Shown: positions 21,086 to 33,110, counted from the first letter of the stretch. The stretch: DNA of 64,000 nt from Torreya grandis (GCA_037957365.1 JARHVA010005354.1:368501-432500); one strand, 5' to 3'. The notes: generated by a model not told the origin, from the letters alone. A program made the numbers and translations.

Positions 21086-21845
21086 AATAAATTTATCAAA
21101 AAATTCCTCTCAAGATTGGGTCGTTGCCTCACAAGTAGAAATAAAGGCAGTACAACCCTAGATATTAGGCACTATTCTTTTTGAGATACAAAATATGTTG
21201 AATGCAAGAATTATTTTCCCAATCCATCATTCCACCTAGATTGTGAACATAGTCCATGTGAGAAATAAGAATGGAGAAATTCACCTGTGTGTTGATTTCA
21301 AAAATCTGAATCAGTCATCTTTAAAAGACAAATATCCCCTGTCGATCATGGATCAGCTGCTGTAAACAGTGACTAACATAGAGATGTTATCAATGTTAGA
21401 TGTTTTTTTGGGATATAATCAAGTGGAATTTGGTGAAGTAGACCATCATAAGACCACTTTCACTACACCTTGGGGCACCTTTACATATCATAGAATGCCT
21501 TTTGGCTTGATCAATGCTGGCACCACCTTCCAGAGAGTGATGGATCTTGCCTTAAAAAATTAAATGGGGAATTTCATTATGGTATACCTTAATGACTTGA
21601 TAGTTTTTTCTAAACATCATCCTAATCATGTGCATCATATACAATAAGTGATGGAGTGATGTCAGCAAAATGGTATTTTTCTTAATCTCAAGAAGTCAAT
21701 TTTTGGGGTTACAGAAGGTAAACTTCTCGGTCACAATGTATCTTGAGAAGACATAAAGATCAACCCAGAAAGAGTCAAATTTATCTAAGAGCTTACTCTT
21801 CCTACTATTAAGACAAAAATCCATTCTTTATTTGGAAAGGTGAAT
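21086..21845 (+). pseudogene. gypsy-D reverse transcriptase
   Basis: Lead-in IPLKIGSLPHK, then NARIIFP, VRNKNGEIHLCVDFKNLNQSSLKDKYPL (21265-21345), MLSMLDVFLGYNQVEF, TPWGTFTYHRMPFGLINAGTTFQRVMD (21469-21545). The catalytic box is YLND (about 21585-21596) instead of YxDD. SIFGVTEGKLLGHNVS is the expected downstream motif. TAG and TAA stops occur at Gln/Trp positions, and the frame shifts at least twice. Single-copy RT of a Ty3/gypsy element; inactive. Confidence 0.93.
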
Positions 21846-22330
21846 TTTCTATAAATGTTCATTCTTGAATTCACAGAAAAGACTCACCACATTGTCAACA
21901 TGATGAAGGGTAAAGCTACTTTTAGTTGGACTGAAGAAGGCAATTCATCATTTCAAGACATCAAGGAAGCTATCACCCATGCTCCAATCCTAATTTGTCT
22001 TGATTACACCAAAGACTTCATGATATATAGTTATGCTTTTGAACACAAGCTTTCAACCATTTTGGTTCAATAGAAAAAAGAAGGTGTGGAGTCCCCCATA
22101 TCTTTCATGAGTTGTCCTCTCAAAGCTCAAGACATTAAATATTCAAACATGGAGAAGCATGCTTATGCTATGGTTAAGGTGGTAAAACACTTCCATTTTT
22201 ACATCCTAAACTCATACACTATTGCTTTAGTTCCTGATACAATAGTAAAGTCCATTTTAACTCAACAAGAGTTTGGAACTAAAAGGGGCAATTGGATTTC
22301 TAAAATATAAGAGTTTGATCTTGTTATCAA
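21846..22330 (+). pseudogene. gypsy-D RNase H
   Basis: GKATFSWTEEGNSSFQDIKEAI followed by APILICLDYTKDFMIYSYAFEHKLSTILVQ: the usual connection and start of gypsy RNase H, with the first catalytic Asp of the 'YxDAS' motif replaced by Tyr (YSYAF). After a TAG, SPISFMSCPL and DIKYSNMEKHAYAMVKVVKHFHFYILN follow, including the catalytic Glu (E in NMEKHAYA). About 160 residues, normal for the domain. Confidence 0.9.
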
Positions 22331-23716
22331 ACCTATGAAGCTTGTGTGGGGAAGAGGTCTATGCCAATTAAATGCTGATAACATACCAAAAGAAGTAGGG
22401 CATAAAGAAATAGAGGTTGAAGACATGCTTACAGTTCTCTTTGTCACCATTATGAATAAGTGGTTTTTTTATATTGCTCATTTTCTTACCTATGGTGAAT
22501 TTCTTTCTCACCTATCTCTTAAAGAAAAGAGGACTGTTAAGTTGAAAGCTTCTAACTTTGTCTTGTGGGACAATGGTTTGTACAAGAGGAGCCTTGATGG
22601 GGTATTTATTCATTACATGGATAAAGTGTAATAGAGCAAACTTTCGGAGTCTTTCCATAATTTGTCTTACGGATGACTTTTTTTGCACCTATGACTACCC
22701 ATAAGATTCTGTGAGCTAGGTATTATTGGCCTACTCTGTTTCAAGATTCATACACTTCGGTGCGTAGATGTGAGTTGTGTCAATAGTTCATTGGAAAACC
22801 CAAGTTGGTTGTGCTACCTCTCAAGCCTATGCTAATTGAAGAGCCTTTTCAGTAATGGGGAATTTATTTCATTGGCATTGTAAACCCATCTTCGAGTGCT
22901 AGACATGACTATGTTCTCATAGCCACAGAACATTTTACCAAGTGGGTGGAAGCCATTCTAGTCAAGCATGTTACTTCAGAAGTGGTATGTAATTTCCTCA
23001 AGAAAAATATTATTTTTTAGTTTAGAGTCCCAACCAAGATTGTAACAAACAATGCAGCCTATTTATCTTCTCATGAAGTTACCCAATTCTACTACTATAA
23101 TGAGATTATCCTCTCCCACTCTTCTGACTATTATCTACAAGGAAATGGTCAAGCAGAATCAAGCAACAAGATCCTGGTGACCATTATCAGGGAGCTAGTA
23201 GATAACAATCAGATAACCTAGCATAAATCATTGCTTGATGCTTTATGGGTAGACAAGATTACACCCAAAAGGGTGATAGGTATGTCACCATTTCAACTTC
23301 TATATGGTTTAAATGCAGAGATACCAATCACCTTGGAATTACTAGCATTAAAGTTGGCAAAGGCAGTAGAAGATTTAACTTTTAAAAGTTCTATCGACAA
23401 GAGGATCATGTGCTTGACTGAATTGAATGAGCAATAAACTATGGTGGTGGATTGCATTGCTACACATCAAAGTCTGGTAAAGAAACTCTTCAACCAAAAA
23501 GTAAAGATTCATGATTTTCAGATTGGAGATCAAGTCTTGTTGTGGGACAAGAGGAGAGAACTAAAAGGAATGCATGGAAAATTAGCTTCCTTATGGAGAG
23601 GTCCATTTTCCATTCATCGATTAAATGGTGAAAATAGTTTCTTGCTGAAATATCAAGATGGAATGCCATTTACACTACCTCACAGTGGGCAGCATCTCAA
23701 GCACTTTAATCCTTGA
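22331..23716 (+). pseudogene. gypsy-D integrase
   Basis: N-terminal part KASNFVLWDNGLYKR (about 22546-22590), a degraded H2C2 zinc domain ending RRCELCQ-like (22765-22780), and core: WGIYFIG (first catalytic Asp replaced by Tyr, about 22856-22877), WVEA, TNNAAY (second Asp replaced by Asn, about 23042-23060), and GNGQAESSNK with the Glu (about 23142-23172). ALWVDKITPKRVIGMSPFQLLYG and the C-terminal FQIGDQVLLWDKRRELKGMHGKL...LWRGPF follow, ending HLKHFNP at 23716 (TGA). Two of three catalytic acids are lost. Confidence 0.93.
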
Positions 23717-25467
23717 AGTATTAGATAAGTCCAATTGTACATATGTATAGTCTTTCTTTGTTTTGTATATTTTTTTTTGCACCTTTCTTTTTGGGTAAGT
23801 ATGACTCTGTAGCCCAATGGCATAGGTGAAGGCACTTAGAGTCTGAATTCTACTCCCTTTGATTGCTTCAAATCTGAACTGATGGAAGTTCCCCAACTAG
23901 AGCTAGCTGTTGTTCCCAAAATTCATCACTTGTTTTTGTGAACAATGTGCTGACTATTTTCATCTTGTAGGCCAAAATGTTCTCCTTATTTATCAAAAAA
24001 TGTTTTGAGTAGTTAAGTTATTCAAATAGCTCAAGCCTTTTTAGCTAAGGAAATCATAGGTTTAACAGGTGGGCTTTCTCAAATGGAAGTTCAAAATACT
24101 TAAGGCATTTCCTAAGTGTTTTGAGGATGGTTCAATGCCGACGTTCAATCAAAAGACTTAACAATGGGGCTCAAAGAATTGGAATGAACCATTAAACCAT
24201 TGAACCATTGAACCACACCTTCGAAAGGTTCAAAGGTTTAATGAGTTCAAAGGTTTAACGACTTCGACGAACTCAAAGAATAAAAGGATTCAAAGAGTTA
24301 GAATGAATCGTTGAACCATTAAACCTTGAATCGAAAAGCTTCAAAGGTTCAAAGGTTCAATGAGTTCAATGAGTTCAATAGACTTAAAGAATAAAAGGAT
24401 CCAAAGAGTTAGAATGAACCATTAAACCATTGAACCCTACCTTCGAAAGGTTCAAAGGTTCAATGAGTTTAAAGGTTCAAAGAGTTCAAATTTTGAGTGG
24501 AAGATTCAAGCGAATTGATGAAGTGGAAGATTCTATAAAATGGTTCAAATGAAGAAGAAAAATAAATGAACATAGCCCTTTACAAAACATTGAAATACCA
24601 AACCATTGAACCATTGAACCATTGAACTATTAAGCCAAAAGTTTTCAAGGTTCAAGGTTCAAAGTGGTTCAAGTGACTGGTGACATCCATGTAGACATCA
24701 AATTCAAGGTGATGGAATAACCATTGATTTTCAAAAGAGTGCAGACCTAAGAATAAACTCAGTGACTAGCCAAGAAAGGAGCTAAAGGAGCCAGCTGAAA
24801 GCGAGAAGATAACCCTGAGAGCTCAGATCACCAGGAAGAGATAAAATGTAGCAAGGAAAGAGGGAGTGACTATAGAAAATCTAGAAATATCTGTAGAAGA
24901 TTTATTTTAGTAGGTGGAATAGTCCACCAAGTGGACCTCAGAGAACATAAACATTCAATGGCATGGCCTATTTTTCTTCATTAAGTAAAGGTGAATGGAT
25001 AGCTGTGTAAGCATCATAAATAAGACCAAGTAACCCATGCTTAGGAGGAGACATTTGAGATGATTTATAATGCCAAAGTTAAGGCCGATGACCTATTTTA
25101 GCATGGCCCCTTCATATAATTTCCAATGCATTCAATGCAACATGGGATATTTTCATGAAAATAAGTGCCCAAGTGTTTCTTTAAATGCTATATATTGTAA
25201 TCTCTCATTTTGGATAAAGGAGATCTCTCTATTATTAGAAGTGAAGCTCTACCCAAATAGAAAGGCATTCCTGAGACTTTGACCTCAGACTGTTAATCAT
25301 ATTTTGTTAAGTGAATGAGAAAGCAAGTGACCTTTCAGACTTTGTGTTGAAATAGCTTATGTTATCTAGGAAACCATTCTTATGTATTTTTCCTAAATAT
25401 AGTCTTGTCCCTTTAATCAAACAAGCAAAAAAAATGGAAATAAGCTAGAAGATGTCCTGAAGCCAAC
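23717..25467 (+). other. gypsy-D long 3' untranslated region
   Basis: 1.75 kb between integrase and the 3' LTR without a convincing frame. It carries the TTGAACC/GGTTCAA tandem field (24168-24680). A purine-rich run (AAAAAAAATGGAAATAAG, about 25426-25443) near the LTR may contain the decayed polypurine tract. Confidence 0.7.
24168..24490 (+). repeat. Degenerate tandem repeat, three units of 111-118 bp, in gypsy-D 3' region
   Basis: Unit starts GG(C/A)T(C/T)(C/C)AAAGA at 24168, 24286 and 24397. Each unit runs: GAATGAACCATTAAACC block, CTTCGAAAGGTTCAAAGG block, TGAGTTCAA block, AATAAAAGGAT. Within units the heptad TTGAACC and its inverse GGTTCAA recur many times, so each unit can fold back on itself. 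A further patch of the same heptads lies at 24596-24680. Confidence 0.85.
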
Positions 25468-26016
25468 TGTGGGAGACTTTGTGTTGCCATAATTGTCTTT
25501 AGTCTGTGTTTTGTGTAAAGGATATTAGAGAGACTTTGAGCTCCCCTCATCCTTCATAATCTTTTACTCTGTTGTAGTTTATGATGGAGACTTTGGGATA
25601 CACTTCATTCTATGGTGTCCTTTGTCCTTAATTAGTAGGAAAAATAATGAAAGACTTTGTGCTTTCATGGGTTTCTTATGGATCTAGTTACTACCCAAGA
25701 AGGAATCCTACTATTTGCTAAATATCATTTCTAAAAGAAGAGAAGTGCTTTTAGTAATTACACCAACATTCTCTTTTGTTCTGTGAACATCATCTCTAAA
25801 AAAAGAGAGATGGATGGTATGATTTCACCCCTGAGTCTATTTTTAGCTTATATTAGTATATTATAGTTTATAGGGAACCTCCCATTGCTGAGAGGAGAGA
25901 TTTATCTCATTTTGGCTGTGGTCACCACATTCATTTTGCTGTATAAATCTCCTTATGCTATGGTTCATATAACTATTTTTCCATCAGTCAGTTCATGACA
26001 AAATATGCACCCAACA
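25468..26016 (+). repeat. gypsy-D 3' LTR
   Basis: Starts TGTGGGAGACTTTG, ends CACCCAACA (TG...CA). Matches the 5' LTR over its last 435 bases with about 11% difference in a 170-base sample; the first 115 bases are present only here. Confidence 0.85.
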
Positions 26017-27400
26017 ATATGTATGGGTAATTTTTTGTGTCATTATCTCATTCTTTCCCCATGGGCTCTATGTAGTTGTATGATAGATTTTGACATGGGT
26101 TCCATGTGGATATTGTATTATAGACATTTGTTATATATATGATGTGGATTTATGTTGATGAATGTATGGATATTATTCACTTGTGTTTATGGATAGGAGA
26201 TGCATTTTTATTTATAGACATTTGTTATGTATGATGAATATGGATTTTATTCATATTGATGTCATGATGTATGTATGGATGATTTGATGATAGATATAGA
26301 TATTGTATCTATGATTTTGATTATTCATGGATGATGATGTATATGAGATTATTATTTTTATTATTTTATAGATGTTATGACATGATTTGATGAATATATG
26401 ATTACATGTTTATGACATGATATGCTTGATTTAATGGAGTAGATATGGCATAAAGAAGTTAATCCCCTATTTTTGGTAGTTCATACCTTAGTGTTCATGA
26501 TAAAAATCCTCCTACACCATGGAGGTAAGGTTGTCACGGGATGGGTTGTAGGTTTGGATTTTGGGTGAGGGTAGATGTGATGGGAATTGGTTAGGATGGG
26601 ATGGTTTTGAAATCCTCTTTTTAATATTGCATCTTATTCTATATGTTAAGGACATGAAAATTCCAAGACACATTAATGCAGGTGCATGAAGGATCTTTTT
26701 TAAAGATATGATCTTTTTATAAATAAATATTTAGGGGTCATTTATTCCATCCTTGTTCCCATAATGATTAATGCAAACAAAACTTAAATATTAAAACATA
26801 CATTAATTATGTACATAAAGATCATTCTCACATACATATATACACAACCACCCACAAAAAAAAGAAAAGATAACATAAATAAATAATGATAAGGTTTGAT
26901 GGGGTTATTTACATGGATGATGATGAAGTGATGATTGATGGTGATATACAATGGTTCTAGTAATTATGTAGAGGTTTTATATAGGATATGTAGTGCCCAA
27001 GAGTTTATCCATTATGATACTCAAACCAAGTTACAACATGGGGGTCATGATGGCCCCTTAGGAATTAGTAAAAATGTGTTTACTTAAGGCCCTAGAAAGA
27101 TAATACTATTATGACCCTCATAATGGTGATTAATAATGGGAAGGTTTGGACCTAAAGTTTAGTGATAGCAATGAGTGGTAATGGGATGTTGCATTCAGGC
27201 TAAAAGGAGACATGCCTACCAAGTAATATTAGAGAGGGTATTATAGGAATGCTACATATGGGATAGGACTTGGGGTTATGTATACCAAGTATGGAAAAAT
27301 GACTTAGAGATTCCTATAGTAGATATCCTTGACCAACCTTATCTTTCCCTCTTATTAAAGTAGTTATACCCTATTGTTATTTAAGACTTAATGATAGATT
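26017..27400. other. Unassigned DNA, probably 3' LTR region of gypsy-F
   Basis: C-poor, T/G/A-rich stretch with a 94-base imperfect duplication (TTATAGACATTTGTTAT at 26118 and 26212). On the minus strand, gypsy-F integrase ends near 27600 and a purine tract CAATAGGGGGAAT (27399-27411 complement) follows, so the minus-strand 3' LTR should begin about here and extend left. A segment at 26985-27065 resembles 36655-36735 in the same orientation. Confidence 0.4.
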
Positions 27401-27411
27401 CCCCCTATTGA
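27401..27411 (-). promoter_or_regulatory. Candidate polypurine tract of gypsy-F
   Basis: On the minus strand the tract reads ATAGGGGGAAT. It lies about 190 bases after the end of the gypsy-F integrase frame, where plus-strand priming should start before the 3' LTR. Confidence 0.5.
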
Positions 27412-27599
27412 GAATAGATTCAAGGTTATTTTACCATGATGTTGAGAACTAATTTTCATCATGGTACTTTCCCAAGGCACCAACAAGCTAGTTTTCACCA
27501 TTGGATAGATTTTTTTTAGACTGATGAGGAGGGGTGATGGATGGACAAAGTGAATGTGGGTTTTCCCATAGACAGAGGATGATGATATCTGAGTTAGGT

Positions 27600-28720
27600 G
27601 TAGAAGCACTTGAGATGCATAATGTTTATGGGATCATCTAATTCTTCTCCATCAAGTGTGGCCAATTTATACACTCCTGATCCAAACTTGGTAGTAATGA
27701 CATAGGGGCCTAACTAATTGGCTTCAAACTTCCCCTTCTCATCTTGTTCTACATTGGTGTTTTTCAAATTTTCCTTTAGGAATAAGTCACCAATTTTGAA
27801 CTCCCTATCTTGAATCTTCTTACATTATTTTCCCTTCAATTTATTTTGATATGCTTAAACGTGATCCAAGGCCTTCTAACAGTTTTCATCAAAGAGTTCT
27901 AATTCTTGTAGATGTTCTTGTTTGAGATTATGATCAGTTATAATTCATCTCAATGAGAGTATAAGAGAGGAGAGTTCTACTTCTACTAGAAATATGGATT
28001 CAGTCCCATAAACTAAGGCATGTGTAGTTGCCTCAGTAGTTGTTTGGATACTTATACAATAAGACCATAATGCTAGATATAGTTGAGTGTGCCAATTTCT
28101 TCTTACCTAATTAACAATCTTCTTGAGAATCTTGATGAGGGTCTTATTGGTTGATTCTATTTGTTTGTTTCCTTAGGGATAATATGGGGAGGAGCAATGC
28201 TGCATGATGTGATATATTTGATATAGGGCCTTAACATCTTGCTTCTTGAATAATTTTCCATTATCTAAAATTATATTAACATGCATACCAAATAGCAAAT
28301 AATTTGATTGAGAATAAACTTGTAAATATTGAGGCCTATTATATAAGTAAGTGGCATTACCTCTACCCATTTGGTGGAATATTCCATCACTGTGATAATG
28401 AATTTATGATTGTCTAATGAAGTAGGGTTGATATTGACAATTAAATCAAGTCCCCATATATAAAATGACCATGGAATCATAATAGGTTACAATTCTTGTG
28501 CTAAATCATGAATTAGGTTCCCATGCTTCTAACAAGCCATGTATTTTTGCACATATTAGCAATTATATTATTCTATTATTTACCAATAATAACTAGTTCA
28601 AATGAGATTTTTAGCTAGGGCCATCTCATTGATGTGCCCTCCATATGTACCATCATGGATTTATTTGGTTACCTGAGATTCCTCTTTTGATGTCAAACAT
28701 ATCAACAAGGTTCCATCGTA
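27600..28720 (-). pseudogene. gypsy-F integrase
   Basis: Minus-strand reading from about 28720: zinc domain with HDGTYGGHINEMALAKNL (family HDGxxGGHxxG..LAxKIL) and a decayed Cys pair; core with WGLDLI carrying the first Asp (about 28450), YSTKWVEVMPL, ILDNGKLF-type second Asp (about 28260), and the expected Glu codon region as IESTNK. The tail ALWSYCISIQTTT, LVYGTE, then FKIGDLFLKENL (27800s) and LGPYVITTKFGSGVYKLATLDGEELDDPIN (27700-27620) is the standard Tat-like C-terminus. TAG replaces Trp in the 'NWLGPY' motif. Order after the extra RNase H fits Tat. Confidence 0.92.
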
Positions 28721-29080
28721 GCCTCATCAATAAAGTGTGCTACCAAGGATTATGTATCTGGTGGTGTAATAGATAAAGTCTTTATGTTGATGATGATTGA
28801 GGTTGGGGGAAGGATGTTGTCACGAAGGTACCTATATATCTTATGGTACCTTAGGAGACTAGGTTTATTAATTTCATAAATCTAAAGTGGAGCCATTGAC
28901 TAATAGGTTGTGATAATCAGATGTTCAATAAAAAAAATTCCTTCTAAAACATCTTTAGGGAGGTCAATGAGTGAGCCAATGGTATCCATAAAATTAGTTG
29001 CCTTATTGCTCCCTCATATAACTTGCTCAAATGTTATAGATTGAAATTTGTCTTTAATTGATGTAATAGTTATTTTTAAG
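28721..29080 (-). pseudogene. gypsy-F spacer between extra RNase H and integrase
   Basis: About 360 bases of decayed coding sequence in minus frames between two recognised domains; no motif of its own. Confidence 0.5.
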
Positions 29081-29350
29081 GAATAAATTTTTCATCCTTC
29101 ATTTAGAATTCATCATTGACCTATTTAATAATCAACTACAAGTCACCAAATACTTAAAGTTGTTGGATGTTCCATTGAATAGCCAAGTAAAGTATGGCTA
29201 TGAAGGCTTCATATTCTGATATGTTATTAATGCATGGGAAGGTAAGGTGGAAAGATTTTAGAACAAGGTCACCTTGTGGAGTGACCATGAGGATGCCTGC
29301 TTCAGACCCATGCATGGTGAATGAACCATCAAAGTATAATTTCTAGCTAT
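29081..29350 (-). pseudogene. gypsy-F extra (archaeal-type-like) RNase H
   Basis: Minus-strand reading: LYFDGSFTMHGSEAGILMVTP with the catalytic FDG, KSFHLTFPCINNISEYEAFIAILYLA with the catalytic Glu, and VFGDL with an Asp. These are the conserved blocks of the second RNase H of Tat-lineage gypsy elements. It lies after the ordinary RNase H (29450-29960) and before integrase. TAG stops occur at Trp (before KLYFDG) and Gln positions. Confidence 0.88.
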
Positions 29351-29449
29351 CAAAGTGTGACATTCATTATAGACTCATTTGGGAAATTGGTTATAATTGG
29401 CTTAATCACTTATAATGGTTCCTTTTATATTTGATATTCTATAAACTAT

Positions 29450-29960
29450 CTTTTCACATATTTTTGATTAACATAATTAATGTCAAATTCACTGAGTAAC
29501 ATTATCCATTTCACCACTCGACCTATAAGTGTTGATTTGAACAATAAATATTTCAAGGGATCAAATTTTGAAATGATCTAAACTTGATTATTAAGCATGT
29601 AATTTAAAATATTTTGTGATGAAAAACTATGGCTAATCATGCCTTTTCAATGGGAGTATAATTTAGCTCATTGGATATTAGTCTGCGATTGAGATAATAT
29701 ATGGCCTGCTCCTTTCCTTGATCATTGTGTTGTGCTACAAGAGCACCAATGGCACATGGTGTTGTTGAAATGTATAAGATCAAAGGCCTTCTCAGGATTG
29801 GTGGAGATAAAATAAGTAGATTAGACAAGTATTATTTATATCTTTCAAAGGTTTTTTGGCATTCAAAATTCTAATGAAAAGTAGTCCCCTTATTTAATAA
29901 ATGAGTAAAAGGGTAACACTTATCTACAAGTTGAGAGATAAAACATCATATGGCTTAGAG
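29450..29960 (-). pseudogene. gypsy-F RNase H
   Basis: The open minus stretch 29828-29637 reads LLILSPPILRRPLILYISTTPCAIGALVAQHNDQGKEQAIYYLNR, ending SNELNYTPIEKA: the characteristic RT-linked RNase H block (..L.LYISATxxAIGAxLxQ...AIYYxSRxL...E.NYTPIEKxC), with its Glu present. The sequence before (to 29960) is the RT connection with a KKPLKDI-like motif. Confidence 0.92.
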
Positions 29961-30900
29961 CTTACACTGAAGACTTCAGAGCTTCTTAATATTATGAGGT
30001 GGGGACATTCTATGATTTATTTGACCTTTAATTGATCCACCTCGATGCCCCTTTTTGAAACTATGAATCCCAATAATTTTCTTGAGGTCACTCATAATAC
30101 ACACTTTTTAGGATTCAACCATACTTTATACTCTCACAATATTTAAAAAATTATTCTTAGAACTATATGGTGCTCTAATATTAAATGATACTTCCTCAAA
30201 ATATCATCTACATAGTCCTCAATAATGTCATGCATCATATCATGAAAAATGATAGTCATAACTCATTGATAGTTTACCCATACATTTTTGAGACTGAATG
30301 GCATGACTTGGTAATAAAATGTTCCTCATGGGGTAATAAAATATGTTGTAAGATGATCCTCAAGTGCAATTTTGATTTAATTATAACCTAAGAAGCCATC
30401 CATGAGGTAAAGTATTTCATATCATGATATCGAGTCGATAATCATATCAATGTTTGGAAGCAAACAGTCATCTTTAGGACACACCTTATTGATATCCCAG
30501 AAGTCTATATAGATTCTGATTCCACCTTATGGTTTAGTTTTAGGAATAATATAAGAGATCCAAGTTGAGTAATCTATTGGATGAATAAATCTAGCTTCCT
30601 AGAATTTTTATAATTCCTCCTTGACTAATAGAGCCACTTTGGGATGTATCTTTCATAGTTTCTTTTTGATGGGTTTTGCATTTGGATGTACAACTAGGTG
30701 GTGTACCACTAATGAGGGGCCTAACCCTGGTATATTAGCATAGCTCCATGTGAATATATCAATGAATTCCTTTAACAAATCAATAATTACTTTGTGTTCC
30801 TCTATTGTGAGAGATGCCCCTAATTTCACTATTTTGGGATGTTTATCAGTCCCAATATTAACTTCTATCACCTCCTCAATTAATGAGCATGATTGATCTT
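29961..30900 (-). pseudogene. gypsy-F reverse transcriptase
   Basis: Lead-in open frame 30871-30653: LLKEFIDIFTWSYANIPGLGPSLVVHHL, then KVALLVKEEL, ARFIHPIDYSTWISYIIPKTKP, IRIYIDFWDINKVCPKDDCLLPNIDMIIDS, LYLMDGFLGYN, WGTFYYQVMPFSLKN, and an intact YVDD box (EDYVDDILRK, about 30200). VTSRKLLGFIVSKRGIEVD follows. Stops are TAA/TAG at Gln/Trp positions. One of only two RT boxes in the window with both Asp residues. Confidence 0.93.
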
Positions 30901-32330
30901 ATAAATAAGGGGTTAATGATATTTTTGGAATTTCAAAAGTGAAGTATTTTAAAAGTTTAGTATCAATATCAAAATAATCTTTTAATGTGAATGAATTATA
31001 TGGGAGTTTAATTGGTTCTTTAGAAGGCTCTTCTTCTTCCTTGAAGTGTTCTTCATGGCTTTGATCATGGGATTTTTGTTATTCCCCAAAATATGTAGAT
31101 TGATAAAGATTCATAAAAAAACCCTTTTTATAAACACCAAATGGCATGTTATATCTAGATCCCATGTATTCCAAAATGGCCTCATCATTTTGGAACATGT
31201 CAAAGGTGGGATCCTGCTTCAATTTATAGTCTATAAGGGATGGATAATGGAGGGGAATGTTAATGGTGGAGATGGTGGTATCAAGAAAAAGGTTAGTGGT
31301 AGTGAGCTCTTCAAAGTGTCTAGAGATAGAACTTGTTTCAATGTCCTCATCGAGTGGAGATGACCCATTGGTTAAAAGAGAGTCCATAATGATACTTGCC
31401 ACGTCATCATCATATAGTTTATACCCTAATCCAAAATATTTTGGGTGTTTTTTAACTAAGATAGGTTCAAGTTGGCCTTATTATAGTTTTCCCAATCCCT
31501 TTCTTTTGTACTGCATGTTCTCCATCATTCTCTAAACTCTAGGATAGTGTTGCTTAGGAGAGATGAGGGCCTCATCATCCAAAATAAGCCAAGAATCATC
31601 TCCATCTTCAATGTACCCATCAAACAAAAATCTAGTGCTTGAAAAATCTATTGGCCCAAATTGATATTTAATGGGATTATACTTCCTCATAGCTGGGGAT
31701 CCATAGCTACATGGAGATAGTGGTATATTTTTGATGAAAAATCTTTTTTATTCATATTCTCCACATCCCATGGATGTGATATTTAGTCAAGTAACATTAG
31801 TCTCTAATTGAGATATGGATTATAATTGATCTAAAGAGATATACTTATCATATTTTGGGCTCAGGATAGTGTTTTTAGTGCTAAGGTAAGGTGATGGAGA
31901 TAGTGACTAATCCATCTGAGAACTATGGAGATGATCTATGACTCTAAGAATGGTGACCTGCATTCTTGAATTTAGGAATTTTAGGAATTGATGGAGAGTG
32001 GATGGCATAACTTGAATCTAATGAATTATTGGTCTTTTGAGAAACATGTTATATGGTAATTCCATATCCACAACATGAGTTGAAGTCTAATGAACTATAG
32101 GTCCCATAGTAATAAGAAGATAAATGGTCCCACCTGACGGTCTCTCATTGTCATCATCAGATTTAATCATTATCAAAGTGGGCCCAAGTGATGCTTTAGA
32201 GTATCATAATTTATTTAAAAATTCCATACTACATAATTTGAGGATGGATCCTCCATCTATGATAACATGGGAAACTCGATGGTGGGAGATGGTGACTTCA
32301 ATGTATAAGGGGTAATTTTGATGTGGGCCA
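30901..32330 (-). pseudogene. gypsy-F aspartic protease and protease-RT linker
   Basis: Minus strand, about 32330-31900: SHVIIDGGSILKLCSMEFL (family VLIDGGSALNxCPxxTL), later VDMELPYNMFLKRPIIH and MPSTLHQFLKF, the decayed form of LLGRPWIH...PSTLHQKLKF. The linker follows with open frame 31402-31079 (DSLLTNGSSPLDEDIET) containing the Tat-type 'GLGY...LEP.L' stretch, and runs into the RT lead-in near 30900. The D-G-G-S triad is the variant usual in Tat proteases. Confidence 0.85.
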
Positions 32331-32389
32331 ACTAGAGGCAAATCCTAGGCACTAAAATTAATTTGTTATGATGGTGATAAATGTAATAC

Positions 32390-33110
32390 TAGTCCCTAAA
32401 ATTGATTCGTATGTAGGTTACTAGGCACTTTTAAATCATTCAACTCTTGATTCAATATTTCTCTTTGTAAGGTAGATGTTTTAAGGAGTTCCATCAAGGA
32501 AATTTGAGTGGGAGTTTTTTCTAATTTTTGAATGATATCATAGAATTTATTTAAAGAACTTGGAGATTTATTACAAATATTCCCCTTTGGGGTAGTAGAT
32601 GAGGTAGAAAAATCTTGGGAAGGTGACGTGGGAATTAACATCTTATTACATCATGTGGTTACTATACAATCAGTAGTGGCCCTATTAATTTTTAGGATGG
32701 GGTATGAAGGTGGAACAAATTCTTGGAATTTATGAATTTTAATGGTATTAACATAATGGTAGGGGACATTATGGTAATCAATATGATTATATGATGATGT
32801 TTTACCTTGTTCTCTTTGGGGTATCTAATTATTTTGATCATGCTTTGGGAGTAGATCCTTATAAATACCAAGTTGCCCATTTGTTGACTTATTTAGGGTA
32901 GCTTCTCCTTCGATCTCTATATCACCCCTTTCAATTAGATCTTGGATATAATGTTTTAATTGCATACACCACTCAATTTCATATCCTTTTACCTTATGGT
33001 ATTTACAAAACTCATATTCATGATACCAATCTAGTTTTGGTTGATGGTCATTCACAAGTCTAAACTTAGGTGGAGTAATCATGTTGGTGGTGACCAATTA
33101 GTCCAAGACT
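32390..33110 (-). pseudogene. gypsy-F gag C-terminus with zinc-knuckle
   Basis: Open minus stretch 33097-32825 has CKYHKVKGYEIEWCMQLKHYIQDLIERG: the Tat-type C-x2-H-x4-G-H-x4-C knuckle, with the second His changed to Tyr (GY for GH). Open stretch 32641-32396 contains KFYDIIQKLEKTPTQISLMELLKTS, the conserved link just before the protease. Gag knuckles bind element RNA. Confidence 0.88.

Larger units (their letters stand above)
10726..26016 (+). mobile_element. gypsy-D: Ty3/gypsy (Tat-like) element with a nested copia-E
   Basis: Two similar flanking repeats (10726-11161 and 25468-26016), a PBS immediately after the left one, and gag, protease, extra RNase H, RT, RNase H and integrase in order on the plus strand define the element. 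Without the nested copia-E (12239-18825) and one duplicated GATAT it is about 8.7 kb. The LTRs differ at about 11% of positions in a 170-base sample, so it is old. Stops, frameshifts and changed catalytic residues make it non-functional. It sits in the gypsy-C protease region; I find no target duplication, and the continuation of gypsy-C is not present beyond 26016, so flanking DNA was lost. Confidence 0.9.

Noticed and set aside
24168..24680. CRISPR-like or regulatory RNA array
   Set aside because: Units are degenerate, contiguous, lack distinct spacers and sit in a plant retrotransposon 3' region.
31046..31535. Plus-strand ORFs of 92-105 codons
   Set aside because: Opposite the gypsy-F protease-RT linker, which is supported by its neighbours.
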